From Mitsuokella multacida DSM 20544 (GTDB lineage Bacteria; Bacillota; Negativicutes; Selenomonadales; Selenomonadaceae): a DNA stretch of 64,000 nucleotides. The translations under genes were made by a program, and so were the position numbers. The notes under the pieces are model-generated. The model was not told the origin of the DNA, did no database searches, and saw nothing but the letters and a program-made list of their open reading frames with translations. The number at the start of each line of letters is the position of its first letter. Positions within the stretch are counted from its first letter, which is position 1. Where the stretch lies: NCBI RefSeq assembly GCF_000155955.1, contig NZ_GG697141.2, positions 1,417,566 to 1,481,565 on the forward strand. Reading direction: 5' to 3'. Positions 42,271 to 51,887 of the stretch are shown here, piece after piece.

Positions 42271-42313
42271 AAAAGAGCTGCTACCCAAGCGAGTTGGGTA
42301 GCAGCTCTTTTTT
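42271..42313 (+). terminator. terminator after pfkA
   Basis: An 18-base perfect stem (42271-42288 with 42294-42311, core GAGCTGCTACCCAA) followed by T. Confidence 0.92.
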
Positions 42314-42338
42314 GCCAATGGAGTTATATTCTTAGTAT

Positions 42339-42802
42339 ACGCACATCGTATCATTGAAGGCGGGGAGGCATGTATTTCGGCTTCGGCGCTCAGCTGAATG
42401 GACCCCATGGCCATATCCTCATGGAGGCTTCTTCGCCGCCTGCCACGGCGTTCTGACATCGCATGCTCTGCCTCGTTCTTCTTGGGGCCCATCCCTGCGG
42501 GCAATCGCTTCGCTTCTGCAGGCGAAACACATGCCTCCCCGCTGGCTGTCTGCAAACTTAGCGGGAAGCAGGCTCGTCTCGCACACGCAAAGAGGGGATG
42601 GCCGGGCAAAAGCGGAGCGTTTGACCTCCTGCGTCAAGAATCTATTTTTTCCCGACACATTTCCTGAGGAAAGAGCGTCGTTCAAGCGCAGCGCGTTTAG
42701 CTCTTTCTTCAGGCTGCATTAAAAGGGAAAAAATAGATTCAGCAGGTGGTCATCGCGCAGCGTTGCCCGGTCATCCCCGGCCTTGCTATTTACGATGTGC
42801 GT
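42339..42802. repeat. 464-bp element of nested inverted repeats between pfkA and lysA
   Basis: Outer perfect 12-base inverted repeats ACGCACATCGTA (42339-42350) and TACGATGTGCGT (42791-42802) enclose two large hairpins. Hairpin A: GCGGGGAGGCATGT (42360-42373) with ACATGCCTCCCCGC (42529-42542), extendable to 19 of 20 pairs, with ATGGACCCCA/TGGGGCCCAT further inside. Hairpin B: GAATCTATTTTTTCCC (42638-42653) with its exact complement (42725-42740), enclosing CCTGAGGAAAGAGC/GCTCTTTCTTCAGG (13 of 14). Short open frames on both strands (up to about 120 codons) show no domain and are mutually overlapping. It may be a MITE-like repeat or a structured RNA. It ends four bases from the lysA stop. Confidence 0.7.
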
Positions 42803-42805
42803 TCT

Positions 42806-44065
42806 TTACTTGATCACGCTGCCCGGATACTTGAGGGTGGCGAAGTAATCGTCGAGCGTCTCGGCGCGGCGGATGAGCTCGACGCTGCCGTCTTCGTGGA
42901 GCAGCAGTTCGGCGCACCAGAGCTTGCCGTTGTAGTTGAAGCCCATCGCGCTGCCATGTGCACCCGTGTCGTGAATGATGACGCGGTCGCCGATGTCGAT
43001 CTTCGGCAGCTTGCGGTCGATGGCGAACTTATCGTTGTTCTCGCAGAGCGAGCCCGTGACGTCGTAGACGTGGTCGCACGGCTCGTTTTCCTTGCCTGCA
43101 ATCGTGATGTGGTGGTAAGCGCCGTACATGGCCGGGCGCATGAGGTTGGCCATGCAGGAGTCGAGGCCGATGTAGTCCTTGTAGGTCTTCTTCTCGTGGA
43201 TAGCCGTCGAGACGAGCCAGCCAGCCGGGCCCGTGATGGCGCGGCCGCTCTCCGTCATCATGGCGACATCGCCGAGACCTTCCGGCACCATCATCTCGTC
43301 GTAGAGCTTGTGGATGCCCTCGCCGACGGCTTCGAGGTCGACCGGCTCTTCCTCCGGGCGGTAGGGGATGCCGATGCCGCCGCCGATGTTGACGAATTCG
43401 ACATGGATGCCGAGGCGGTTCTTGAGCTCGACGGCCAGTTCGAACATGAGCTTGGCTGTGAAGACGAAGGCCTCCGTGCGGCGCTCGTTCGAGGCGACCA
43501 TCGTGTGCAGGCCAAAGCGCTTGACGCCCTTCTCCTTGGCCATCTTGTAGGCCTCGAAGAGCTGGTCGCGCGTCAGGCCGTACTTCGCTTCCGTCGGCTT
43601 GCCGATGATGTCATTGCCCTCGATGAGGTCGCCCGGGTTGTAGCGGAAGCAGATGATCTCCGGCAGGCCGGCGTTCTTCTCGAGGTAGTCGAGGTGGCTG
43701 ATGTCATCGAGGTTGATGATGGCACCGAGCTCGATGGCCTTCTGGAACTCATCGGCCGGCGTGTCATTGGACGTCAGCAGGATTTCCGAGCCCTTGTAGC
43801 CCGAGACTTCCGAGAGTACGAGCTCGGCGAGGCTGCTGTTGTCCGTGCCAGCGCCTTCCTCGTGCAGGACCTGCAGGATGCGCGGGTTCGGCAATGCCTT
43901 GACGGCGAACTGCTCGCGGAAGCGCGGCGCCCAGGCGAACGCCTTCTGGAGCTTGCGGATGTTCTCGCGGATGGCGTGCTCGTCGTAGATGTGGAACGGA
44001 GTCGGGTACTTCTTGATGATTTCCTCAAGCTCGTCCTTGGAGAGCGGGAAGGTCTTCTTGCTCAT
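42806..44065 (-). CDS. lysA: diaminopimelate decarboxylase
   Basis: A 419-residue PLP enzyme of the alanine-racemase-fold decarboxylases. The PLP Lys is in FAVKALPNPRIL (about 52-63); the glycine-rich phosphate site is NIGGGIGIPYRPEEE (about 225-239); the substrate/PLP region TGSLCENNDKF (about 340-350) carries the catalytic Cys. It makes lysine from meso-diaminopimelate. A dual lysine/ornithine decarboxylase role known in Selenomonas belongs to a different relative; this sequence keeps LysA features. AGGAGGACAAC precedes the ATG. Confidence 0.88.
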   Translation of the reverse strand: MSKKTFPLSKDELEEIIKKYPTPFHIYDEHAIRENIRKLQKAFAWAPRFREQFAVKALPNPRILQVLHEEGAGTDNSSLAELVLSEVSGYKGSEILLTSNDTPADEFQKAIELGAIINLDDISHLDYLEKNAGLPEIICFRYNPGDLIEGNDIIGKPTEAKYGLTRDQLFEAYKMAKEKGVKRFGLHTMVASNERRTEAFVFTAKLMFELAVELKNRLGIHVEFVNIGGGIGIPYRPEEEPVDLEAVGEGIHKLYDEMMVPEGLGDVAMMTESGRAITGPAGWLVSTAIHEKKTYKDYIGLDSCMANLMRPAMYGAYHHITIAGKENEPCDHVYDVTGSLCENNDKFAIDRKLPKIDIGDRVIIHDTGAHGSAMGFNYNGKLWCAELLLHEDGSVELIRRAETLDDYFATLKYPGSVIK

Positions 44066-44281
44066 ATGTTGTCCTCCTGTAAAGATAAAACTACCAAAGA
44101 GAATTATTATCTGTAAAAATGTTAATTTATTATACCAAATGGGAATAGTGCTGTCAATTCCTATGTTATAACTGTATAAGAAGATCGTTCAACTTTGGCA
44201 AATTCAGGACCTTTCCAGACAGCACGACGCGTTGTGTGGTAGAATAAGGATATATTATTTCGAATCTAGGAGTTTATAGAA

Positions 44282-44650
44282 ATGGGACGATTACTCGGCG
44301 TACTGCGCCTTTTCCGCCATGACATCCTCGTCATGCTGCTCTCGCTCAAGAGCCGCCAGACCCCGCGGAAGGTCAAGGGCATGATGCTCCTGGCCATCCT
44401 CTACCTCTTGAGCCCGATTGACCTCATTCCCGATGCCATCCCCGTGCTCGGCATGGTCGACGATGTCGTGATCGTGCCGGCAGCCATTGCCGCGCTCATG
44501 CGGCTGCTGCCGTACGGTGTGCGGTCGGACTGTGAGCGGCAGGCCGACTACATCCTCAAGCACGCCAAGCTCGCCGGTGTCCTTGTGACGCTCTTCCTGT
44601 TGGCCTGGGTCGGCGTCGTCGTCTGGGGCATCTACAAGCTCGTCTCGTGA
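44282..44650 (+). CDS. DUF1232 (YkvA-like) membrane protein
   Basis: A 122-residue protein with the DUF1232 signature LYLLSPIDLIPDAIPVLGMVDDVVIV (about 40-64) and a C-terminal transmembrane helix (AGVLVTLFLLAWVGVVVWGIY, about 98-118). Function unknown in the family. It starts 33 bases before topB and may be co-transcribed with it. Confidence 0.85.
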   Translation: MGRLLGVLRLFRHDILVMLLSLKSRQTPRKVKGMMLLAILYLLSPIDLIPDAIPVLGMVDDVVIVPAAIAALMRLLPYGVRSDCERQADYILKHAKLAGVLVTLFLLAWVGVVVWGIYKLVS

Positions 44651-44683
44651 TGTTTTGATTCTTGAAAGGAGGCTGCAAGACTC

Positions 44684-47149
44684 TTGCGTCTGTATATTGC
44701 CGAGAAACCGAGTGTGGGGCGTGAGCTCGCCAAATGCCTGACGGGCCCCGTCACGCGGCGCGATGGCTACCTCGTGACGAAGGACGGCGTCGTGACCTGG
44801 CTCTTTGGCCACATCCTGCGCCAGGCGGAGCCAGAGGAGTATGACCCGAAGTACAAGCGCTGGCGCGCCGATGACCTGCCCATCATCCCCGAGCATTGGA
44901 AGCTCTTCGTCGATAAGGACTGCGAGAAGCAGTTCGCCATCGTCAAGTCTTTGATCGAGAAGGCCGACGAGATCGTGCACGGCGGCGACCCAGACCGCGA
45001 GGGACAGCTGCTCGTCGACGAGGTGCTCGACTACCTCGGGAACAAGAAGCCCGTGCGCCGCATTCTCTTGAATGCACTCGACGAGAAGAGCATCAAGAAG
45101 GCCAATGCGAGCCTGCGCGATAACCGTGATTTCTTCAACCTCAAGCAGTCGGCGCTCGCGCGTGCGCGGGCCGACTGGCTCATCGGCATGAACCTCTCGC
45201 GCGCCTATACCCTGGCTGCGCGGCGCGCCGGCCACGAGCGGCTCGTGCTGCCGATCGGCCGAGTCAAGACGCCGACGCTCTCGCTCGTCGTGCGCCGCGA
45301 GCGCGAGATCGAGCACTTCAAGCCCGTCACGTACTACCTGATCCGCGGCACTTTCCAGCATGAGAACGGCAGCTTCGAGGCGCAGTGGAAGCCCAAGGAC
45401 ACGATGGCCGGGCTCGACAGTGAGAACCGCCTGATCGACAAGAAGATCGCCGACGAGAAGCTCGCCTTCTTCGAGGAACTGCCGCACGATGCTGTCATCT
45501 CCGCCTATCAGAAGGCGAAGAAGCAGGAACCGCAGCCGCTGCCGTTCTCGCTCTCGACGCTGCAGGTGCTCGCGGGCAAGCGCTTCGGCTACGCGCCGCA
45601 GCTCGTCCTCGACACGGCGCAGAAGCTCTACGAGAAGAAGCTCACGACGTACCCGCGCTCGGACTGCGAATACCTACCGACAAACCAGCTCGGCGAGGCC
45701 GCAACGATCCTTTCGCACCTCGCGAAGGCTGGCGATGCGCAGGTTGCCGCGTGGGTGAAGGCGGCCAATCCCAAGCAGAAGAGCCGCGCCTGGAACGACA
45801 AGAAGATTTCGGCGCACCACGCGATCATCCCGACGACGGTGCAGGCCGACGTCACGAAGATGACGCAGGAGGAGCGCAATCTCTACCACCTCATCGCGCG
45901 CGCCTATCTCGCGCAGTTCTACCCCGTCCACACCTACGACCAGACGAAGGTCGAGGTACAGTATAAGGATGAGACGTTCACGGCCAGCGGCCGCACGGAG
46001 CGCGACCTCGGCTGGAAAGTCATGTACCAGTCGCAGAAGAAGAAACAGGAGTCGGACGAGGAAGATGATAAGGAAGACAAGGAGGAGAGCGCCAAGACAC
46101 TGCCGGCCATGAAGAAGAAGGACGCCGTGGCATGGCAGCGCGGCCGCATGCTCGAGAAGATGACGAAGCCGCCGACGCGCTTCACGGCCTCGACACTGTT
46201 GGCCGGTATGAAGGAAATCCACAAGTACGTCAAGAATCCCGAGGCCAAGAAACAGCTCAAGGATGTCTACGGCATCGGCACCGAGGCGACCCGCGCGACG
46301 ATCATCGACGACCTCATCCGCCGCAAGTTCATGAAGGCCGAGGGCAAGAAGAAGTACCTCGTGCCGACGCCCGCGGCCTACCTGCTCGTCGACGCGCTGC
46401 CAGACGAGCTCACGTACCCCGATTCGACGGCCATCTGGGAGGACAAGCTCCACTCGATGTCGGAGGGCGAGGGCAGCCTCGCAGACTTCCTGCAGGGCCA
46501 GATTGCCTTCACGCGCAAGCTCTGCGCGAAGGCGACGGACGTCCACATGGAGGTCAAGGGCGAGAACGTCTGCCCGCGCTGCCATCAGGGCGTGCTGACG
46601 AAGCGCAAGGGCAAGAACGGCGTCTTTTGGGGCTGTTCGAATTACCCGAAGTGCCGCATGACCTGCAACGACAAGGATGGCAAGCCGGACCTCGAGGACG
46701 CGAAAGCGCGCCTCGCGCGCAGGCCGTGCGCCGCGGCACCGGCGGCCGTCTCAGCCTCGGCGCTCGCCTGGCAGGCGCATCCGTCATCCGCTCAAGCAGC
46801 GGGAGGCTACAGCTCGGCGGAATCGGCCGACGACATCGCCGCGCTCAACGCGCTGTTCTCGCCTGCCGACTACGCGGCCCGCATGGAGGCCGACGCGAAG
46901 AGCTATGCAGCACAGCAGAAGAAGGCATCTTCCTCTTGGCAGTCCTGGGCCGACAAGCCCAAGTACTCGGCCAGCCCGATGGAACACATGGCGAAAGATG
47001 TGGCATCTTCCGATTACCTCTGCCCGCGCTGCCGCGAGGGCCATCTGCGCAGCATCTACGGCCGCAACGGCGTCTTCTGGGGCTGCTCGAATTACCCGCG
47101 GTGCACGGCCACGTTTGACGATGACCACGGCAAGCCACTCTTGAAGTGA
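44684..47149 (+). CDS. topB: DNA topoisomerase III
   Basis: An 821-residue type IA topoisomerase. Toprim domain LYIAEKPSVGRELAKCL (residues 3-19) and GGDPDREGQLLVDEVLDYLG (about 103-122), active-site Tyr in LTTYPRSDCEYLP (about 325-337), then a charged linker (KKKQESDEEDDKEDKEE, about 450-466). Two C-terminal four-Cys zinc motifs (CPRCHQGVL ... CSNYPKC, about 632-655; CPRCREGHL ... CSNYPRC, about 784-807) flank a low-complexity stretch. Start is TTG at 44684 behind AAGGAGG; the MRLYIAEKPS N-terminus matches the family. It decatenates and relaxes negatively supercoiled DNA. Confidence 0.94.
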   Translation: MRLYIAEKPSVGRELAKCLTGPVTRRDGYLVTKDGVVTWLFGHILRQAEPEEYDPKYKRWRADDLPIIPEHWKLFVDKDCEKQFAIVKSLIEKADEIVHGGDPDREGQLLVDEVLDYLGNKKPVRRILLNALDEKSIKKANASLRDNRDFFNLKQSALARARADWLIGMNLSRAYTLAARRAGHERLVLPIGRVKTPTLSLVVRREREIEHFKPVTYYLIRGTFQHENGSFEAQWKPKDTMAGLDSENRLIDKKIADEKLAFFEELPHDAVISAYQKAKKQEPQPLPFSLSTLQVLAGKRFGYAPQLVLDTAQKLYEKKLTTYPRSDCEYLPTNQLGEAATILSHLAKAGDAQVAAWVKAANPKQKSRAWNDKKISAHHAIIPTTVQADVTKMTQEERNLYHLIARAYLAQFYPVHTYDQTKVEVQYKDETFTASGRTERDLGWKVMYQSQKKKQESDEEDDKEDKEESAKTLPAMKKKDAVAWQRGRMLEKMTKPPTRFTASTLLAGMKEIHKYVKNPEAKKQLKDVYGIGTEATRATIIDDLIRRKFMKAEGKKKYLVPTPAAYLLVDALPDELTYPDSTAIWEDKLHSMSEGEGSLADFLQGQIAFTRKLCAKATDVHMEVKGENVCPRCHQGVLTKRKGKNGVFWGCSNYPKCRMTCNDKDGKPDLEDAKARLARRPCAAAPAAVSASALAWQAHPSSAQAAGGYSSAESADDIAALNALFSPADYAARMEADAKSYAAQQKKASSSWQSWADKPKYSASPMEHMAKDVASSDYLCPRCREGHLRSIYGRNGVFWGCSNYPRCTATFDDDHGKPLLK

Positions 47150-47174
47150 TGCCTGTTTGATATAAGGAGAAGAT

Positions 47175-48431
47175 ATGAAAACGTTCCGAGATTTAGGAGT
47201 CAGCGAGGCCCTCATCGAAGCCCTCGCCGACAAGAATATCAAAGCGCCGACGCCTATCCAGCAGCAGGCCATCCCGAAGATTCTCGCTGGCACGGATATC
47301 CTCGGCGTAGCGCCGACGGGCACGGGTAAGACGCTCGCCTACTTGCTGCCCATCCTCATGCAGCTCGACAAGGAGCGCCGCGAGGCGCAGGCCGTCGTGC
47401 TCGCGCCGACGTACGAGCTGGCGATGCAGATCACGGGCGAGGCGCGGGACCTGAGCCAGAAGGCAGGGCTTGGCATCCGCGTGCAGGGCCTCATCGGCGG
47501 GGCAAACATCGCGCGCCAGATTGACAAGCTCAAGGAAAAGCCGCAGCTCGTCGTCGGCTCGGCCGGCCGCATCCTCGAGCTCGCGCGCAAGGGCAAGCTC
47601 AAGCTGACAGGCGTCCGCTTCCTCGTGCTCGACGAGTTCGACCGCCTGCTCGATGACCAGAACGACATGACGACGGCCGATGTCGTCAAACTCCTGCCAC
47701 AGGACCGCCAGGCGCTGATGTTCTCGGCGACGGATCCGAAGAAGGAGCGCGAGCGCGCCTCGTTCCTCGGCCATCCTGAGCGCATCGAGATTGAGCAGTC
47801 GGCTGAAGAGATCGCCGCCTGCCATCATTACTTCGTCACCGTGCCGTTCCGCGAGAAGATTGAGCGCGTGCGCAAGCTCACGCGCTCACTGCCAATCGAG
47901 CGCGGCCTCGTCTTCATCAACAGGACGTTCGCGGCGGAGCAGACGCTCGCGAAGCTCCGCTACGAGGGCATCCGCGCGGAGTCGCTGCTCGGCAAGGACG
48001 CCAAGCAGTCGCGCCAGTCGGCCATCGCCGCCATCAAGGGCGGCCGCGCGCAGCTGCTGCTGTCGACGGACCTCGCAGCGCGCGGGCTCGACATCCCTGC
48101 CGTCGACTACGTCATCAACCTCGACTTCCCGGAGAGCGCGCAGGTCTACCAGCACCGCGCCGGCCGCACGGCGCGCGCCGGCCATCAGGGTGCGGTCATC
48201 ACGCTGATCGACTTCAAGGAGGCCGTCAAGCTCGAGCAGCTCGGCAAGAAGCTCGGCATCGAGTTCGAGCGCCTGCCGCGCGCCGCAGCGCCGTCTGCGC
48301 ACCGGCCGGCAAAGCAGCGCGGACCGCGCTCAGCAAGACCAGCCAAGGCAGTTAAAGCAGCTAAGGCCGTCAAGCCAATCCGCGAGATCAAGGCGGACAA
48401 GTCCGCTAAGAGACCGCACAAGAAACAGTAA
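47175..48431 (+). CDS. DEAD-box-type RNA helicase with DEFD motif II
   Basis: A 418-residue superfamily 2 helicase. Q motif (FRDLGVSEALIEAL ... APTPIQQQAIP, about 4-35), motif I APTGTGKT (about 50-57), motif II LVLDEFDRLLDD (about 152-163) with Phe in place of Ala, motif III SAT (about 184), motif V STDLAARGLDIP (about 297-308) and motif VI HRAGRTARAG (about 327-336). The last 50 residues are a Lys/Ala/Pro-rich basic tail likely to bind RNA. AAGGAGAAG precedes the ATG. It follows topB by 25 bases. Confidence 0.9.
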   Translation: MKTFRDLGVSEALIEALADKNIKAPTPIQQQAIPKILAGTDILGVAPTGTGKTLAYLLPILMQLDKERREAQAVVLAPTYELAMQITGEARDLSQKAGLGIRVQGLIGGANIARQIDKLKEKPQLVVGSAGRILELARKGKLKLTGVRFLVLDEFDRLLDDQNDMTTADVVKLLPQDRQALMFSATDPKKERERASFLGHPERIEIEQSAEEIAACHHYFVTVPFREKIERVRKLTRSLPIERGLVFINRTFAAEQTLAKLRYEGIRAESLLGKDAKQSRQSAIAAIKGGRAQLLLSTDLAARGLDIPAVDYVINLDFPESAQVYQHRAGRTARAGHQGAVITLIDFKEAVKLEQLGKKLGIEFERLPRAAAPSAHRPAKQRGPRSARPAKAVKAAKAVKPIREIKADKSAKRPHKKQ

Positions 48432-48479
48432 AGAAAACACATCCGTATTGTATTTTAGGATTTAGGAGGTTCCTCAGAG

Positions 48480-49817
48480 TTGGACATTGTGCCCATACTA
48501 TTCCAGTTATTGCTCGTTTTCTTCCTCATCGCGATGAACGGCTTCTTTGTCGCGGCGGAGTTCGCCTGCGTCAAGATAAGGCCCTCGCGCCTTGAGACAT
48601 TGATTCAGGAGGGCAGCCGCCAGGCCAAGTACGCCAAGCAGCTGACGGATCATCTCGACGCGTCGCTCTCGGTGACGCAGCTCGGCATCACGCTGGCTTC
48701 GCTCGGTCTCGGCTGGGTCGGTGAGCCGGCCGTCGCGACGCTGATCCTGCCGATCACGCATGCCGTCGGCCTCGACGACGTCGTCGGCCACACGATCTCG
48801 CTGGCGCTCGCCTTCTCCATCATCACAGGGATGCACATCGTGCTCGGCGAGCTGACGCCGAAGACGATGGCCATCCAGAACGTCGAGAAGATCATGCTCA
48901 ATGTCGCGCTGCCCATGCTGATCTTCCACCGCGTCATGTACCCGTTCGTCTGGCTGCTCAACCATGTGGCCAACTGGGTGGCGCACCGCATGGGCTTCCA
49001 CACGGCCTCAGAGGGCGATGACGCCCACACCGAGGAGGAAATCCGCCTGCTTATGGAAGAGAGCCATCGCCAGGGCCTCATCGACGACACGGAGGTCGAC
49101 TTCGTCGACAACGTCTTCGACTTCACGGACCTCAACGTCCGCGAGATCATGACGCCGCGCACCGACATGGTCTGCCTCTACCTCGAGGACACGATGGAGG
49201 AGAACCTCCACACAATCCTCGAGGAGCAGCTCACGCGCTACCCGATCTGCCACGAGGACAAGGACCACATTGTCGGCTTCCTGCACGTCAAGGACCTCAT
49301 GCGCATCATGGCGGAGGGGCGCAAGCCCAATTTGCGCCGCCTCGCGCGCAAGGCCCTGATCGTGCCGGAGAGCATGGACGTCAGCGTGCTGCTCAAGACG
49401 ATGCAGAAGCAGCGCTCTCAGATGGCTATCGTCGTCGATGAGTACGGCGGCACGGCCGGCATGGTGACAATCGAGGACATCGTCGAGGAGATCGTCGGCG
49501 ATATCCAGGATGAGTTCGATGAGGAGCGCCCGACGGCTGAGCGCCGCGGCAAGCGCATCTTCTCGGTCGATGCCAAGATGCTGCTCGAAGAACTGGAGGA
49601 CATCCTCGAGATCGACATCGAGGATGAGGACGTCGACACCATCGGCGGCTGGCTCTACGACCAGATTGGCCAGACGCCGCGCGTCGGTCAGATGGCGGCT
49701 TCAGGCGGCAATCTGTTCTACGTCGAGGAAGTCGACGGCGTGCGCATCACGCGCGTGCTGATCCACTGTGCCGAAGACCTCGAGAAGGAGCACGATGAGA
49801 TCGTCGACATGCCGTAA
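48480..49817 (+). CDS. CNNM/CorC-type (hemolysin C family) membrane protein
   Basis: A 445-residue protein with an N-terminal CNNM transmembrane domain of four helices (about 1-200; [20 protein letters not shown] near 18-37), a CBS pair ([20 protein letters not shown], about 222-241; [20 protein letters not shown], about 319-338) and a C-terminal CorC_HlyC domain (about 355-440). Family members affect Mg2+/Co2+ transport or resistance; hemolysin is a historic name. The start is TTG at 48480 with TAGGAGG ten bases upstream. Confidence 0.88.
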   Translation: MDIVPILFQLLLVFFLIAMNGFFVAAEFACVKIRPSRLETLIQEGSRQAKYAKQLTDHLDASLSVTQLGITLASLGLGWVGEPAVATLILPITHAVGLDDVVGHTISLALAFSIITGMHIVLGELTPKTMAIQNVEKIMLNVALPMLIFHRVMYPFVWLLNHVANWVAHRMGFHTASEGDDAHTEEEIRLLMEESHRQGLIDDTEVDFVDNVFDFTDLNVREIMTPRTDMVCLYLEDTMEENLHTILEEQLTRYPICHEDKDHIVGFLHVKDLMRIMAEGRKPNLRRLARKALIVPESMDVSVLLKTMQKQRSQMAIVVDEYGGTAGMVTIEDIVEEIVGDIQDEFDEERPTAERRGKRIFSVDAKMLLEELEDILEIDIEDEDVDTIGGWLYDQIGQTPRVGQMAASGGNLFYVEEVDGVRITRVLIHCAEDLEKEHDEIVDMP

Positions 49818-49904
49818 GAATCTCGTTTCATTTCCTGTACTAGGATTTTCAGGAGAAAAACAGTATAATAAAGACGTATTCGGATGGAACCAGGAAGATA
49901 ATAG

Positions 49905-51827
49905 ATGATCATTACACTCGAAAATTTCACGAAGAGCTACGGCGAGAAGCAGCTGTTCGCCGGGGTCAACCTAAGTATGGACGCGGGGGACAAGGTCGGT
50001 ATCGTCGGTGTCAACGGCACGGGCAAGTCGACGTTCCTCAAGGCTATCGCGGGGCTCGTGCCCGTCGATGACGGCACGATGGTCACGATGCGCGGCCTGC
50101 GCATCGAGTACCTCGCGCAGGACAAGGTCTTCGACCCGGAGCACACGGTGCTCATGGAGGTCTTCCGCGGCATGACGTCCTTGATGGACGCCCTGCGCGG
50201 CTACGAGCTCGCGCTGGCCGATGCGGCCAAGGACCCGGAGAGCCCCGCCATCCAGAAGCGCATCATGCAGTACGCCGAGAAGATCGACGAGCTCGACGGC
50301 TGGCAGGTCGAGAGCACGGCCAAGACTGTGCTGCAGAAGCTTGGCATCGCGGACTACACGGCCAAGACCGGCACGCTCTCGGGCGGCCAGCAGAAGCGCC
50401 TGGCCCTCGCGACGGCTTTGATACAGCCGTGCGACCTCTTGCTCCTCGACGAGCCGACGAACCACCTCGACAGCGAGACAATCGCCTGGCTCGAGGAGTA
50501 CCTCCGAGGCCAGAAGGGCGCCCTGCTGATGGTCACGCACGACCGCTACTTCCTCGACAACACGGCGACGAAGATCCTCGAGCTCGACAAGGGCAGTGCC
50601 TACACCTACACGGGCAACTACTCTTCGTTCCTCGAGCAGAAGGAAGCGCGCATCGAGCGCGAGGAGGCCAGCGAGCAGAAGCGCCAGAACTTCCTGCGCA
50701 ACGAGCTCAAGTGGCTGCGCCGCGGCGCACAGGCTCGCTCGACGAAGCAGCGGGCCCGCATCGAGCGCTATGAAGAGGTCAAGAACAAGAAGGTCGACCT
50801 CGACCGCAGTACGGTCGAGATTGGTCTCGCGGGCAGTCGTCTCGGCCGGACGGTCATCGAGCCCAACCACGTGAATTACGAGGTCGGCGGCCGGACCATC
50901 GTCCGCGACTTTTCTTACACCGTCCTGCGCAACGACCGCGTGGCCATTCTCGGCCGCAACGGCACGGGCAAGTCGACGCTGCTCAACATCTTCGCGGGCC
51001 GGCTCAAGCCGACGAGCGGCACGGTGACGATCGGTCAGACCGTCAAGATCGGCTACTTCACGCAGCGCGCCGTCAGCATGGACGAGCGCCTGCGTGCCAT
51101 CGAGTACATCCAGGAGGCCGCGCGCGCCATCACGCTCGCGGACGGTTCGCGCATCTCGGCCAAGGAGCTCATGGAACGCTTCCTGTTCCCGGGCGAGCTC
51201 CAGTGGACGCCGATCGCGCGGCTGTCGGGCGGCGAGAAGCGCCGGCTCTTCCTGTTGCGCATCCTCATGGAGGAACCGAACGTCCTGCTCTTAGACGAGC
51301 CGACGAACGACCTCGACCTCGAGACGATGTCGGTGCTCGAGTCGTTCATCGACGACTTCCGCGGCGCCATCCTCTTCGTTTCACACGACCGCTTCTTTGT
51401 CGACCGGCTGGCCGACAAGGTCTTCGTCTATCAGCCCGACGGCAGCCTGCGCCTCTACGCGGGCGGCTACTCCTACTACAAGGAGAAGGAGCGCGAGGAA
51501 GAGGAAGAAAAGGCAGAGAAGGCACAGAGTGCACCATCTGCTGCCAGCGAGAAGCGTGAGACAAAGAAGGCGCAGGAGCGCCCCGCACGCGAAGCCAAGC
51601 GCCGCCTGAGTTTCGGCGAGCAGAAGGAGTACGCGGAGATCGAGGGCGTCATCGCGAGCAAGGAGGGCGAGCTCAAAGTCGTCCGGCTCGAGATGCAGCA
51701 GAATGCGTCCGACTACACGCGGCTCGCAGAGCTCGGCCGCGAGGAGACGCGCCTCTCAGCGGAGCTCGACCACCTCATGGAGCGCTGGGCGTACCTGGAG
51801 GAGATCGCCGAGCAGCAGGACTCCTGA
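49905..51827 (+). CDS. ABC-F ATPase, Uup-like
   Basis: A 640-residue soluble protein with two ABC domains and no membrane part. Domain 1: Walker A GVNGTGKST (about 34-42), signature LSGGQQKR (about 159-166), Walker B LLLLDEPTNHLD (about 182-193). A linker of about 80 residues (P-site tRNA interaction motif region, about 245-320) is followed by domain 2: GRNGTGKST (about 350-358), LSGGEKRR (about 441-448), LLLDEPTNDLD. The C-terminus has a charged coiled coil (about 560-640), as in Uup. ABC-F proteins act on the ribosome; antibiotic resistance cannot be judged from sequence alone. Confidence 0.9.
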   Translation: MIITLENFTKSYGEKQLFAGVNLSMDAGDKVGIVGVNGTGKSTFLKAIAGLVPVDDGTMVTMRGLRIEYLAQDKVFDPEHTVLMEVFRGMTSLMDALRGYELALADAAKDPESPAIQKRIMQYAEKIDELDGWQVESTAKTVLQKLGIADYTAKTGTLSGGQQKRLALATALIQPCDLLLLDEPTNHLDSETIAWLEEYLRGQKGALLMVTHDRYFLDNTATKILELDKGSAYTYTGNYSSFLEQKEARIEREEASEQKRQNFLRNELKWLRRGAQARSTKQRARIERYEEVKNKKVDLDRSTVEIGLAGSRLGRTVIEPNHVNYEVGGRTIVRDFSYTVLRNDRVAILGRNGTGKSTLLNIFAGRLKPTSGTVTIGQTVKIGYFTQRAVSMDERLRAIEYIQEAARAITLADGSRISAKELMERFLFPGELQWTPIARLSGGEKRRLFLLRILMEEPNVLLLDEPTNDLDLETMSVLESFIDDFRGAILFVSHDRFFVDRLADKVFVYQPDGSLRLYAGGYSYYKEKEREEEEEKAEKAQSAPSAASEKRETKKAQERPAREAKRRLSFGEQKEYAEIEGVIASKEGELKVVRLEMQQNASDYTRLAELGREETRLSAELDHLMERWAYLEEIAEQQDS

Positions 51828-51887
51828 ATCAACGTTCAAAACGCTAATCATTTATCTCTATTTCAAGATATAAAGGGGAAGGTAATC

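Noticed and set aside
42259..42685. Short open frames on both strands in the pfkA-lysA gap
   Set aside because: They overlap each other, lack ribosome binding sites and domains, and coincide with the arms of the nested inverted repeats. I treat the region as a repeat or RNA element.
42806..44065. Dual lysine/ornithine decarboxylase of Selenomonas type instead of LysA
   Set aside because: Length (419) and the CENNDKF and GGGIGIPYRPEEE stretches fit diaminopimelate decarboxylase better; the decarboxylase family known from Selenomonas is shorter and different around these motifs.
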